44,906 bases of DNA from Bacillota bacterium (GTDB lineage Bacteria; Bacillota_I; Bacilli_A; Erysipelotrichales; Erysipelotrichaceae): assembly GCA_023426935.1 (NCBI GenBank), contig JAEZBR010000074.1, positions 1 to 44,906 of the forward strand, written 5' to 3'. The position numbers and the translations under genes are program-made. Under the pieces are notes generated by a model. It worked only from the letters and a program-made list of their open reading frames with translations. It searched no databases and was not told where the DNA came from. Below, piece by piece: positions 1-8,236 of the stretch. Every line of letters starts with the position of its first letter. Positions within the stretch are counted from its first letter, which is position 1.

Positions 1-111
1 TCTGCGGTTATCGACCATATCTTAATGAAGCGAGGTATTAACTGTCCAAAGGAATTTGAACAGCGGGTATACAATTATTTGAAGAAACAAGATGAGGAGC
101 AACAGAAATGA
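1..111 (+). CDS. hprK: HPr kinase/phosphorylase, C-terminal end (partial)
   Basis: Only the last 36 codons are in the window, read in frame 1 and ending in TGA at 109-111. The visible tail has the pattern expected of the HprK C-terminus: a basic 'LMKRGINCPKEFEQR' helix followed by a charged end. The stop overlaps the lgt start as ATGA, so translation is probably coupled. In Bacillus the order is hprK-lgt-ppaX, which supports the call. HprK phosphorylates HPr Ser46 and dephosphorylates it with release of pyrophosphate, which fits the HAD domain fused to the next gene. The fragment is too short to be certain. Confidence 0.6.
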   Translation, partial: SAVIDHILMKRGINCPKEFEQRVYNYLKKQDEEQQK

Positions 112-1565
112 CTTTTTTCCCGGATAGTTCAACGTTTATCCAGATTGGAACCTTAGAGATTAAATGGTATGCAATCTTAATTTTGATTGGGGCTTTTGCG
201 GCTTATTACTTAATGAGCCAACAGTTTAAAAAGATGGGCTATGAACAGGACGATGCGGATAATATTTTTATCGGCTGTCTTTTATTCGGCGTTATCGGGG
301 CCAGAATCTGGTATGTCTTATTCTCCGATCTGCAGAGTTATTTAGCGGATCCGATTACGATAATTGAGATCTGGAATGGAGGCTTAGCGATTCACGGCGG
401 TTTGATCGCCGGAATTATCTTCGCTTATTTATACGCGAAAAAACATAAACTGAGTTTCTTCAGAATTTCCGACGGGGTTTTACCTTATGTTTTGATTGCC
501 CAGGCCATCGGACGCTGGGGTAATTTCATCAATCAGGAAGCATTCGGTAAACCGGTAACGGAAGCCTATTTCCAACATTGGCCGACTTTCTTGAATTTCA
601 TTAAAGAAAGAATGTTCATCAATGGCTCTTATCAAGAACCGATGTTCCTCTATGAGTCAATCCTATGTGTTATTGGCTTTATTCTGATTATCCTTTATCG
701 CAAGTATTCGCATCCCAAACGCGGAGATCTGACTTATTGTTACCTTTTATGGTATGGCGCTATTCGGTTCTGGATCGAAGCTGACCGCAGCGATTCGCTG
801 ATGATTTTTGGACTAAAGATGGCGCAGATAATCTCAATTATTTTCATGGTAATTGGACTATTAGGATTATTGGGAGTCTGGCGTAAATTTAAGAAACCAG
901 TCAAGCCGATTTTATTATTTGATAACGATGAAACGTTAATTGATTCCGAGAAAGCCATTCAGGATTCTTTCAAGAAAACACTAAAAGAATATATACCGGA
1001 TAAAGAATTAACTCAGGATGAATTGGACGGCTTCTTAGGACCAACCTTAGAAGAAAGTTTCTCGAAGTATTTACCGCAGGATAAAGTTAGTGAAGCCTGT
1101 GAAAAATACCGGGCTTATAACGAAGAATTACTTAAAGAAGTTCAACCAATGCCTGGGGCCAAAGAAGCGATTGAGAAATGGAAGAGTGAAGGTTACAAGC
1201 TAGGTGTTGTATCTTCTAAGAAGAAAGATACGGTGCTTAAAGGATTAGGTTATGTGGGAATGGATAAGATGTTCGATGTTATTATCGGGTTGGAAGATTG
1301 TAAACATCCTAAGCCGGCTAAAGACGGGATTCTCAATGCCTGCAAGGCTCTAGGCCTATCGCATGACGAAGTTATTTATGTCGGCGACAGCGTTACCGAT
1401 ATTCAGGCTGCCAAGCGCGCCGGAGTTTATTCGGTAGGTTATTCTGACCAAGAAAAACGTAATAAAGAGTTGAAAGCGGCGCAGCCTAATGCGACGATCT
1501 CAAAACTATCAGAGTTGGATGAGATCCTGAAAGGAAATAATTCATGGACCGCAAATTTGAGGTAG
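108..1565 (+). CDS. lgt: Lgt prolipoprotein diacylglyceryl transferase fused to a HAD (PpaX-like) phosphatase
   Basis: A 485-residue membrane protein in two parts. Residues 1 to about 262 are a full Lgt: seven hydrophobic segments, the HGG motif with His96, the signature GRWGNFINQEAFG at 135-147 and the arginines in YGAIRFWIEADR (R220, R227). Lgt moves diacylglycerol from phosphatidylglycerol to the lipobox cysteine of prolipoproteins. Residues about 266-485 are a HAD hydrolase: motif I DNDET with nucleophile Asp272 and acid Asp274, a Ser-type motif II in VVSSKKK, Lys in KPAK and motif IV GDSVTD. In Bacillus the separate hprK-lgt-ppaX genes encode a pyrophosphatase serving HprK, so the HAD half is probably PpaX-like. 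Lgt ends in the cytoplasm, so the fused domain would face inward. AGGAG lies 8 nt before the ATG. The end overlaps trxB by 22 nt. Confidence 0.93.
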   Translation: MTFFPDSSTFIQIGTLEIKWYAILILIGAFAAYYLMSQQFKKMGYEQDDADNIFIGCLLFGVIGARIWYVLFSDLQSYLADPITIIEIWNGGLAIHGGLIAGIIFAYLYAKKHKLSFFRISDGVLPYVLIAQAIGRWGNFINQEAFGKPVTEAYFQHWPTFLNFIKERMFINGSYQEPMFLYESILCVIGFILIILYRKYSHPKRGDLTYCYLLWYGAIRFWIEADRSDSLMIFGLKMAQIISIIFMVIGLLGLLGVWRKFKKPVKPILLFDNDETLIDSEKAIQDSFKKTLKEYIPDKELTQDELDGFLGPTLEESFSKYLPQDKVSEACEKYRAYNEELLKEVQPMPGAKEAIEKWKSEGYKLGVVSSKKKDTVLKGLGYVGMDKMFDVIIGLEDCKHPKPAKDGILNACKALGLSHDEVIYVGDSVTDIQAAKRAGVYSVGYSDQEKRNKELKAAQPNATISKLSELDEILKGNNSWTANLR

Positions 1566-2458
1566 CAATCATCGGGGCTGGACCAGCCGGAATGAGTGCA
1601 GCATTGTATGCCAGCAGAGCAGGTTTAAAAACCGTAATGATCGATCGGGGAGCTCCGGGCGGGAAAATGATGAATACCGATCGAATCGATAACTATCCTG
1701 GGGCTTTACAGATTGCCGGCAGTGAGTTGGCAACTAAGATGTTTGAACAGTCGACCCAGTTCGGCTGTGAGTATTCCTATGGCGATGTCGTAGATATTAA
1801 GGATGGTAATCCTAAAGAACTAACTTTAGCTGATGATTCAAAGATCTATGCGGATAAAGTAATAATCGCGACGGGAACCGAAGAAAGAAAACTGAATATT
1901 CCGGGAGAAAAAGAATTTACCGGACATGGGGTATCTTTCTGTGCTGTTTGTGACGGAGCATTCTATAAAGGTTTGAGCGTTATGGTTATCGGCGGGGGAA
2001 ATTCAGCTTTAGCGGAAGCCATCTACTTAACTAAGTTCGCCAAGAAAATATATGTCGTTATCCGACGAGATGTCTTCCGAGCCACCCAAGTCGTCCAGGA
2101 TGAATTACTTAAATATCCAATGGTTGAAGTTATTAAGAAGAAAGTTCCGGTAAAGATTATCGGCGAAGATAAAGTTACCGGAATCGTTCTCAAAGATGTT
2201 GACGACAATACGGAAATAACCGTTAAGATTGACGGAATCTTCCCTTATATCGGAGCGGATCCGTTAATCGGTTTTACTTCCCATCTGGATTTAGAGAAGG
2301 ATAGTTATGGTTATCTGATTGTGAATGAAGAGATGCAGACGAATTTAGAAGGAATCTATGCGATTGGGGATGTCCGGGCTAAAGAATTACGCCAAGTCGT
2401 AACCGCCGCCAATGACGGTGCCATCGCCGCTGAAGCGATCAATCGAAATAAACATTAG
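1544..2458 (+). CDS. trxB: Thioredoxin reductase
   Basis: A 304-residue low-molecular-weight thioredoxin reductase, which uses NADPH and FAD to reduce thioredoxin. The FAD Rossmann motif GAGPAG is at residues 11-16, the redox-active CAVC (Cys133, Cys136) is in the expected SFCAVCDGAF context, the NADPH-binding GGGNSA follows, and the C-terminal FAD motif YAIGD is near residue 275. Length is normal for the family. AAAGGAA lies 8 nt before the ATG, inside the end of the lgt fusion, so the gene is translated from the same operon. In many Bacillota trxB sits just upstream of the rapZ cluster; here about 14.7 kb of other genes lies between. It ends at a good terminator. Confidence 0.97.
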   Translation: MDRKFEVAIIGAGPAGMSAALYASRAGLKTVMIDRGAPGGKMMNTDRIDNYPGALQIAGSELATKMFEQSTQFGCEYSYGDVVDIKDGNPKELTLADDSKIYADKVIIATGTEERKLNIPGEKEFTGHGVSFCAVCDGAFYKGLSVMVIGGGNSALAEAIYLTKFAKKIYVVIRRDVFRATQVVQDELLKYPMVEVIKKKVPVKIIGEDKVTGIVLKDVDDNTEITVKIDGIFPYIGADPLIGFTSHLDLEKDSYGYLIVNEEMQTNLEGIYAIGDVRAKELRQVVTAANDGAIAAEAINRNKH

Positions 2459-2463
2459 TAAGC

Positions 2464-2491
2464 AAGCGGAACAGAAATGTTTCGCTTTTTT
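2464..2491 (+). terminator. Rho-independent terminator of the hprK-lgt-trxB operon
   Basis: AGCGGAACA at 2465-2473 pairs with TGTTTCGCT at 2478-2486 (one G-U) around a GAAA tetraloop and runs into a T tract. It starts five bases after the trxB stop. Confidence 0.92.
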
Positions 2492-2496
2492 AATGT

Positions 2497-2525
2497 TTGT
2501 ATATCATAAGTGATTCAGATACAAT
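2497..2525 (+). promoter_or_regulatory. Probable sigma-A promoter for the SGNH hydrolase gene
   Basis: TTGTAT at 2497-2502 and TACAAT at 2520-2525 are 17 nt apart. The position fits a start for the next gene at 2556, whose ribosome site is TTAAGAGG. Confidence 0.55.
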
Positions 2526-2555
2526 AATTAAGGATATGAATTAAGAGGTTAAACG

Positions 2556-4375
2556 ATGAAAAAGAAATACCTTAATCTATTGTTGGCGTTATTTATTTTG
2601 GTTGGTATATTCACCCAACCGACATTTGGATATACTAATCCTACTAAAGCCGATTATTTGGTTCTCGGAGATAGTATCTCGACCGGATATGGATTAGAGC
2701 ACAAAGATACCGAAGCGTATGCGTCGCTTCTTGCGAGCGATCAGAATCTGAATTTGGACAATCAGGCAGTTGACGGAAATACGATGGCAGGCTTGTATAC
2801 GACCCTTCAAAGCTCCAGCTTAGATGAGAAGATCGCAGCGGCTGAAATAATTTCAATCACTGCTGGCGAGAATGATCTGATGTCAGCTTTCTATACTGCG
2901 GCCGCGAATACTTACAATAACGGCAAGGAACCTGCCAATCAGATAACCGCAGCCGAAGTACCAACGATTATTTCCAGTGCGTCCGACAGCCGTAAAGACT
3001 CGGTTATGATTGCAGCTTTTTTAACGATTAATAATTTCTCTACCAACGCGGCTTTCACCACCGCTTTAAGTACCTATGAAAATAATTTGAGAAAGGTCGT
3101 AAATTACCTTAACTCAAAAAATAGCAAGGCCTTGTTATTCATCAACACGCAATATAATCCCTATAAATCTTTTGAGAGTCATCAGATCTATATGTTGATG
3201 TATACCAATTTTGGGGCTTGTATCGATATGCTTATACCGTAATTAAGAATGCCGACAATGGAGCCGGTACTAAATACCAGGTTGTCGATGTCGGTGCGGC
3301 TTTCAGCAATGATGTTAATTCCGCAACCTTATGTAACGCAACGGTAGATCCCTTGAATCTGGATTTCCATCCCAATAAGGCTGGTCATGCTAAGATCAAG
3401 GATACGATTCTTAACACCTTAGCGCATACGGTAACGCTTCCTAACGCAATTACGGAAAACGGGATTACCGCCACGGTAACCAAGACGAATACGGCGACTA
3501 ATATCCTACCGAATGTTCCCGTCGAATTGACAATAACCTTGACCGGAACCGCAACCGCTCGCAAGACACATACGATTACTTTGACTTCTGCCAGTATCAA
3601 TTTCACCGGAACTCAACCAATCAATGAAGGGGTAACAACCGGCGCAGGAATTTCTTCCTTGGGTAAATACAGTTTCACGATGCCTAATACTGCGGTAAAT
3701 GATTTGACTCTTAATCACAATCTTTCCGCCAATCCCATCGCCCTTACTAAGGTGACGATAAATATGACTAAACCGGAGGTCGGAGATACCTTGACCGCGA
3801 CGGTTTCACCTGCCGACGCAACGGTCGACTATCAATGGTTAGCCGATGGTAAGGATATACCTAACGCGACCGGTTCCGGTTATACGGTTACTAGCAACGA
3901 TATAGGTAAGAAGATCTCGGTGAAAGCGACCGGAACTGGTGAATATAACGCGACCGTAACTAGTGCTCAGAGTGATATAGTAGTGGCAAAGAAGATAACT
4001 TCTGTTTCGATTACACCTACTACTAAACCAAAGATCGGCGATGTTTTAACCGCAATACTCGATCCTGCGAAAGCGACGGTTGACTATCAATGGCAAGCCG
4101 ATGGGCAAGATATTATCGGAGCGACCGGTAGTACTTATACCTTGACCGAGAATGAATTAGCTAAAGAGATCACGGTTAAAGTCACTGGCAAGGATAACTA
4201 TGCCGGCATAGTAATCAGTGCTAAGAGTGGCAAAGTTACTAAGCAAGAAACAATCGCGAATCCACTAGATACCGGAGATACCTCAAACAGTAACAATTGG
4301 GTCTGGTTTTTGGGAATCAGCGGACTTGCAGTAATAGTCATTATTATTCTGAGAGTTACGCATAAAAAGAAATAA
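2556..4375 (+). pseudogene. SGNH/GDSL surface hydrolase with Ig-like repeats, split by a frameshift
   Basis: Two reading frames together make one secreted SGNH esterase/lipase-type protein. The first (2556-3242, 228 aa) has a signal peptide (residues about 5-25), block I GDSISTGYG with the nucleophile at Ser40, and the GEND block. It stops at 3240-3242. The frame one base back, open from 3218 to 4375, continues with the missing C-terminal half, including block V NLDFHPNKAGH with the catalytic Asp and His, two Ig-like repeats, and a C-terminal membrane anchor ending in THKKK. The break lies near GGGGCTTGT at 3212-3220; one lost T there would explain it. As written no product carries the full catalytic triad. 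It is either a real recent frameshift or a sequence error. The natural substrate is unknown; cell-wall or polysaccharide esters are possible. Confidence 0.8.
3746..4240 (+). repeat. Two tandem Ig-like repeats in the SGNH protein
   Basis: Two copies of about 82 residues (nt 3746-3988 and 3995-4240) share the pattern KPxxGDxLTAxxxPAxATVDYQW...ADGxDI.GATGS.YT. This is a bacterial surface Ig-like module, usually a spacer or binding arm between enzyme and anchor. Confidence 0.85.
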
Positions 4376-4384
4376 TAAAACTTA

Positions 4385-4410
4385 AAAAAGAGAGTTAACG
4401 CTCTCTTTTA
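4385..4410 (+). terminator. Terminator after the SGNH gene
   Basis: AAAGAGAG at 4387-4394 pairs with CTCTCTTT at 4401-4408 around TTAACG, with A and T tracts on the two sides, so it could work in both directions. Confidence 0.85.
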
Positions 4411-4420
4411 GTTTGGATCT

Positions 4421-4446
4421 TAAAAAGAGAGCCGAAGCCCTCTTTA
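4421..4446 (-). terminator. Terminator of the minus-strand lipoprotein gene
   Basis: Read on the minus strand, AGAGGGC and GCTCTCT pair around a TTCG tetraloop (one mismatch) and are followed by TTTTT. It lies just past the stop of the lipoprotein gene and is convergent with the SGNH terminator. Confidence 0.85.
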
Positions 4447-4454
4447 ATAATCGC

Positions 4455-5117
4455 TTAACCAATCTGTTTTAAAATTGATTGAACTTCTTCGACCCCGGTA
4501 TTGTCAGTAGCCGAAGCCATGTAGACAAACATATAGGTTTCCTTTTTAATCGCGAAGATGGTTTCCACGCCGACAACGGCACCACTAGTATCTAAGAAAG
4601 AGACATTCATGGCTTTCAATGCTTCTCCATGTAAGGAAGAATCTTGCGGATCTTCGCATTTTACGGTAACACTGGTCAGACTTTCTAAAACGGAAGCCAT
4701 TTGTTCCAGATACTCTTGTTCGGATAAATCCGCGGAATTACTCTTAGTTAGGTCAACGATATCTAAACAGAACTTAGCACTGCCGGATGCGTTGGAAACA
4801 TAGAAATCATAGTAATCGGATTCCGAAATCTGGGCGTTCAAGTCGTCTTCATCGATATCCATATCTTCGGAAATCGTTGCGGATCCGTTTTTCAATAATT
4901 CACTAATCTGACTGCTGTTCAAAGCGTACCATCCGCTAGGTAGGGTGAAGGTTATTCCGGTATAATCATTGGAATAAGTATCGCCGCTAAAACTTCCATA
5001 CATCGAAACTTCTTCTACCGTATCATCATCAGCTGAAGTGTCTGAATCTTTTTTTCCACATCCTCCGATACATCCAAGCGATAAAACTAATAAGAGAATA
5101 ATCAATGTCTTTTTCAT
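4455..5117 (-). CDS. Lipoprotein of unknown function
   Basis: A 220-residue exported lipoprotein. The signal peptide is followed by a lipobox IGGC with Cys20, then an acidic, serine-rich linker. The core (about residues 45-220) contains YTGITFTLPSGWYAL, a pattern common in Bacillota surface lipoproteins with a small beta-sandwich fold, but no catalytic motif is visible and I assign no function. AGGGGG lies 6 nt before the ATG. It has its own promoter and terminator and so is a single-gene unit. The lipobox cysteine is a substrate for Lgt (at 108). Confidence 0.85.
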   Translation of the reverse strand: MKKTLIILLLVLSLGCIGGCGKKDSDTSADDDTVEEVSMYGSFSGDTYSNDYTGITFTLPSGWYALNSSQISELLKNGSATISEDMDIDEDDLNAQISESDYYDFYVSNASGSAKFCLDIVDLTKSNSADLSEQEYLEQMASVLESLTSVTVKCEDPQDSSLHGEALKAMNVSFLDTSGAVVGVETIFAIKKETYMFVYMASATDNTGVEEVQSILKQIG

Positions 5118-5141
5118 GGCAACCCCCTAGTTGTTAGAGTA

Positions 5142-5170
5142 ATTATGCCATATTAACCTGAAGGAGACAA
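5142..5170 (-). promoter_or_regulatory. Probable promoter of the lipoprotein gene
   Basis: On the minus strand TTGTCT (5165-5170) and CATAAT (5142-5147) are 17 nt apart, about 25 nt before the start codon. Confidence 0.5.
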
Positions 5171-5217
5171 ATGAATAAACAATAATTGTTACCAAATTGT
5201 GACTAGATGAAGGTTTC

Positions 5218-7896
5218 CTATAACCAACTATGATAATGGCGGATGTACAATTTCTTCACGATTGTAACTAAAGCCATATAGGCGATGACGACTAAAACCA
5301 GATAAACAAAGTAAATTGGTGGCAAAACAGTCAAGCCGACATCCTGGCCTAACGAAGTGAAAGGCAGGATCGTTAGGATTGTTATGCCGAAGATATTTAG
5401 TAAATAAACCGGCAGAGAAGCATTACTCTGCAGGAAAGGTACTTTTGGGGTCCGGATCATATGAATAACTAAAGTTTGAGACCACATGGACTCTAAGAAC
5501 CAACCCGTTTGGAATAATGCGATAAATAAAGTCTTATCGGCGATGCTGGTTAAGGCGGAGTAATTATTTCCGAGAACTAACGGACAGATTACGAAGAATA
5601 AAACCAGATATGTAATGATATCGAAGATAGAACTGGTCGGTCCGATAAACAACATGAATTTTCCGATCGTATTCGCTTCCCATTTTGCCGGAACCTTCGT
5701 GTATTCCGGATCGACATTGTCCCAAGGGATTGCGGTACAGGAAACATCATAAATTAAATTTAAGATTAAAAGATGTAACGAAGCCATCGGTAAGAAGGGC
5801 AAGAACGCAGAAGCACATAAGACGGATAACATATTTCCGAAGTTGCTGGAGACTGTCATCTTGATATACTTGATCATATTGGCGTAAGTCTTCCGACCTT
5901 CGATAACCCCTTTTTCTAACACCATCAGATCTTTTTCCAATAGAATCGTGGTGGCGGATTCCTTCGCAATATCGACTCCACTGTCAACCGAAATCGCGAC
6001 ATCGGCTTGTTTCATAGCCGGGGCATCGTTTATCCCATCTCCCATATAACCAACGGTATGACCCTGATCTTTCAATGCTTTAACGATTTTGGCTTTCGCT
6101 AGTGGCGATAACTTCGCAAAGATTACATTCTTACTAGCTGCTTTCTTAAGGTCGTCGTCATTCAAATTTTCAAGGTCTTTTCCTAAGATAACCAAGGAAG
6201 AATCCAGACCGACTTGCTGGCAAATGAATTTAGTAACTTTTTCATTATCACCGGTGAGAATCTTGACTTCAATACCGGAATCTTTTAGTGCTTTTATAGC
6301 GGAAGCGGTCGTTTCTTTTGGCGGATCTAAGAAGGCCAGATAACCAATCAGTACCATCTCGCTTTCATCGCTTACCGCAAACACTCCGGGTGCATTCGTC
6401 TTGAAGGTCTTATGGGCTAATCCGAGGACTCGCATTCCGGATTCATTCAACTGGTCGGCCCGCTGTAAGACGATGTTACGCATCTTTTCGCTTAAACTAA
6501 CAACCTTACCTTCATATTCAACTAAGGAACAGACTTCCAACATTTCCTCGATTGCTCCCTTGGTAATGATTTGGGTCTTGCCATCGGGATCGGCGACCAC
6601 AACGGACATTCTTCGGCGTTGAAAATCAAACGGGATCTCATCGATTTTGCGATATTTACTCAAGAAGGCTAATTCACTGTTTCCATCGATTAAGTCATTG
6701 GTCTTATCGATAATCGCGACGTCCATTAAGTTTCTCAATCCGGTTTGATAGTAACTGTTTAAATAAGCATGTCTTAGAACCCGATCGTCCTCTTTCCCCT
6801 CAATATTCCAGTGATATTCCAACTCAACTTTATCTTTAGTCAAAGTTCCGGTTTTATCGGTACAGAGAATATCCATCGAGCCTAAGTTTTGAATCGCGTT
6901 GAGATTCTTAATAATTACCTTTTCTTTGGACATCGCCACTGCCCCTTTAGCTAAACACGTCGTGACAACCATCGGTAACATACCCGGAGTTAGACCGACG
7001 GCGACAGAGACGGCAAATAAAGCCGCCTGTAACCAATCTCCTTTAGTCAGCCCGTTGATTAAAAAAACAATCGGCACCATTACTAGCATGAAGCGGATTA
7101 AAACCCAGGAGACGGCATTTACCCCTTTTTCGAAAGCTGTTGGCGCATTAGGTGTATTTAAAGATTTCGCCATCTCACCTAGTAAGGTATTATTCCCGGT
7201 ATTGATTACTAAGCCAAGGCCCGAACCGGAGACCACATTGGTTCCCATGAAGCCTAAATTAGGATAATCAGTCACGGCTTGCGAATTATTAAAAGTCGCA
7301 ATCACTTTTTCAACCGGGGTACTTTCTCCGGTCAAAGCGGATTGGGCAATGAATAGATCCTTGACTTGAACAAAACGGATGTCGGCCGGTACCATATCCC
7401 CGGCAGATAAGGAGACTAAATCACCGACAACTAATTCGGAGATGGGAATTTCCTTGACATGTTGTCCTTGCCGAATGACTCCTGCAGTGGTCCGAATCAT
7501 ATTGGTTAATTTGGCTACAGCGATTCCACTTTTCGTTTCCTGAACGAACCTTAAAGTTCCGGATAATCCGACCATGACCAAAATTATAATCACGGTAGTT
7601 AAATCTTTGGAACCATTGGCGGCCCAGAGATAGTCGGTAAAGAAACTGATAAGCGAAAGCACTAACAGAATAATCGTAAAAGGACTGATAAAAGCCTCGA
7701 AAAGGCGTTTGACTAAAGGTACTTTCTTACCTTTGGTTACAATATTCAGCCCGTATTCTTTCTGATTATCTTCAACCTCTTGTTCATTAAGCCCGTCTGG
7801 ATGCGAATTGATTAAAGGATAAAGATCAGCGACCTCGGTTTGTGCGGCGGTCAATAAACGTTTGTTTAAATTAACTTCTTTATGCTTGATTTCCAT
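5218..7896 (-). CDS. mgtA: P-type Mg2+-importing ATPase
   Basis: An 892-residue P3B-type magnesium ATPase, close to the 898 residues of E. coli MgtA. It shows the actuator TGES, the phosphorylation motif CTDKTGT with the catalytic Asp, the nucleotide-domain KGA, TGDN and the hinge GDGINDAP, plus about ten membrane segments. It brings Mg2+ into the cell with ATP. A longer frame opens at a TTG at 7920, but AGGAGG sits 7 nt before the ATG at 7896, so that start was chosen. The gene lies behind an M-box, a terminator and a short leader ORF (8236-7912), so expression is expected when Mg2+ is low. I see no strong terminator between its stop and 5118. Confidence 0.96.
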   Translation of the reverse strand: MEIKHKEVNLNKRLLTAAQTEVADLYPLINSHPDGLNEQEVEDNQKEYGLNIVTKGKKVPLVKRLFEAFISPFTIILLVLSLISFFTDYLWAANGSKDLTTVIIILVMVGLSGTLRFVQETKSGIAVAKLTNMIRTTAGVIRQGQHVKEIPISELVVGDLVSLSAGDMVPADIRFVQVKDLFIAQSALTGESTPVEKVIATFNNSQAVTDYPNLGFMGTNVVSGSGLGLVINTGNNTLLGEMAKSLNTPNAPTAFEKGVNAVSWVLIRFMLVMVPIVFLINGLTKGDWLQAALFAVSVAVGLTPGMLPMVVTTCLAKGAVAMSKEKVIIKNLNAIQNLGSMDILCTDKTGTLTKDKVELEYHWNIEGKEDDRVLRHAYLNSYYQTGLRNLMDVAIIDKTNDLIDGNSELAFLSKYRKIDEIPFDFQRRRMSVVVADPDGKTQIITKGAIEEMLEVCSLVEYEGKVVSLSEKMRNIVLQRADQLNESGMRVLGLAHKTFKTNAPGVFAVSDESEMVLIGYLAFLDPPKETTASAIKALKDSGIEVKILTGDNEKVTKFICQQVGLDSSLVILGKDLENLNDDDLKKAASKNVIFAKLSPLAKAKIVKALKDQGHTVGYMGDGINDAPAMKQADVAISVDSGVDIAKESATTILLEKDLMVLEKGVIEGRKTYANMIKYIKMTVSSNFGNMLSVLCASAFLPFLPMASLHLLILNLIYDVSCTAIPWDNVDPEYTKVPAKWEANTIGKFMLFIGPTSSIFDIITYLVLFFVICPLVLGNNYSALTSIADKTLFIALFQTGWFLESMWSQTLVIHMIRTPKVPFLQSNASLPVYLLNIFGITILTILPFTSLGQDVGLTVLPPIYFVYLVLVVIAYMALVTIVKKLYIRHYHSWL

Positions 7897-7911
7897 TTGG
7901 ATACCTCCTAA

Positions 7912-7942
7912 GGCACCCAAAAATATCTAGACCTTGGGTGCC
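7912..7942 (-). promoter_or_regulatory. Perfect hairpin overlapping the leader ORF stop, next to the mgtA ribosome site
   Basis: On the minus strand GGCACCCAA (7942-7934) pairs perfectly with TTGGGTGCC (7920-7912), with a 13-nt loop that contains the leader ORF stop codon (7929-7927). The mgtA AGGAGG starts 2 nt after the stem. No T tract follows, so it is not a classical terminator. A ribosome ending at the leader stop would be expected to open the stem. Its role is inferred. Confidence 0.7.
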
Positions 7943-7989
7943 GCCAATAATAAGACTTCTATGTGATAATCACTACTGTGGTCGCCCAT
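7927..7989 (-). CDS. 20-residue leader peptide between the M-box and mgtA
   Basis: A short ORF starting at ATG 7989 and ending at TAG 7929-7927. It has a strong ribosome site: AAAGAGGTGAT, close to the full anti-16S complement, with GAGG 8 nt before the ATG. In-frame ATGs also lie at 7995 and 8007 but fit the ribosome site less well. The peptide begins MGDHSSDYH and ends LLLAAPKV, acidic and histidine-rich first, then hydrophobic. It lies after the riboswitch terminator, so it would be translated only when the riboswitch allows read-through. E. coli and Salmonella mgtA also have a leader ORF (mgtL), but that one is proline-rich and not similar. I do not recognise this peptide; coding is inferred from the ribosome site and position. 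Confidence 0.55.
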   Translation of the reverse strand: MGDHSSDYHIEVLLLAAPKV

Positions 7990-8007
7990 GGCCATCACCT
8001 CTTTCAT

Positions 8008-8036
8008 AAAAAAACCGATGTCAGTACGGACATCGG
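8008..8036 (-). terminator. Riboswitch-controlled intrinsic terminator in the mgtA leader
   Basis: On the minus strand CCGATGTC and GACATCGG form a perfect 8-bp stem (8036-8015) followed by seven T. It lies just after the M-box and well before the coding region, the usual place for a transcription-attenuating expression platform. Confidence 0.93.
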
Positions 8037-8049
8037 GGAAAAACCTGAA

Positions 8050-8195
8050 TGGCCGCCTGAGCTTTGGCTTCATAAGGCGGTGAAGTTGTTTTATGTTATA
8101 CCTTAGTTCGATATAACCTGTTCATACCATCTGGTAATGTCTCCATTACTTCGCGGCAACAACCCATATCCTTATGTGAGTCTCACTTATCGGAT
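8050..8195 (-). promoter_or_regulatory. M-box (ykoK leader) magnesium riboswitch
   Basis: Read on the minus strand the leader has the M-box landmarks in order: AGTGAGACTCACAT (consensus GGTGAGGCTCCT), GTTGTTGCCGCG (consensus CTGCTGCCC), GGTATGAACAGG (consensus GGGTCAACAG), TATCGAACTAAGGT (consensus ATCGAAATAAGGT) and GAAGCCAAAGCTC (consensus AGTGCTAAAGCTC). The aptamer is followed by an intrinsic terminator and mgtA. The family binds Mg2+ and ends transcription when Mg2+ is plentiful. The match was made by eye, but order, spacing and downstream gene all agree. Confidence 0.9.
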
Positions 8196-8208
8196 TTGAT
8201 ACAATGCC

Positions 8209-8236
8209 ATTATATGCGCTTAAAAATGCTTGTCAA
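8209..8236 (-). promoter_or_regulatory. Strong sigma-A promoter for the mgtA leader
   Basis: On the minus strand, consensus TTGACA (8236-8231) and TATAAT (8214-8209) are 16 nt apart, about 15 nt before the M-box. The -35 box overlaps the TGA stop of the upstream hisJ-like gene. Confidence 0.9.

Noticed and set aside
3195..3242. Programmed -1 frameshift joining the two SGNH frames
   Set aside because: The needed shift is -1, but TTTTGGGGC does not allow both tRNAs to re-pair after slipping and no stimulatory stem is evident; a simple indel explains it better.
5118..5217. Terminator for mgtA in the AACAATTATTGTT repeat
   Set aside because: The stem is AT-only, short and without a T tract, so I did not call it.
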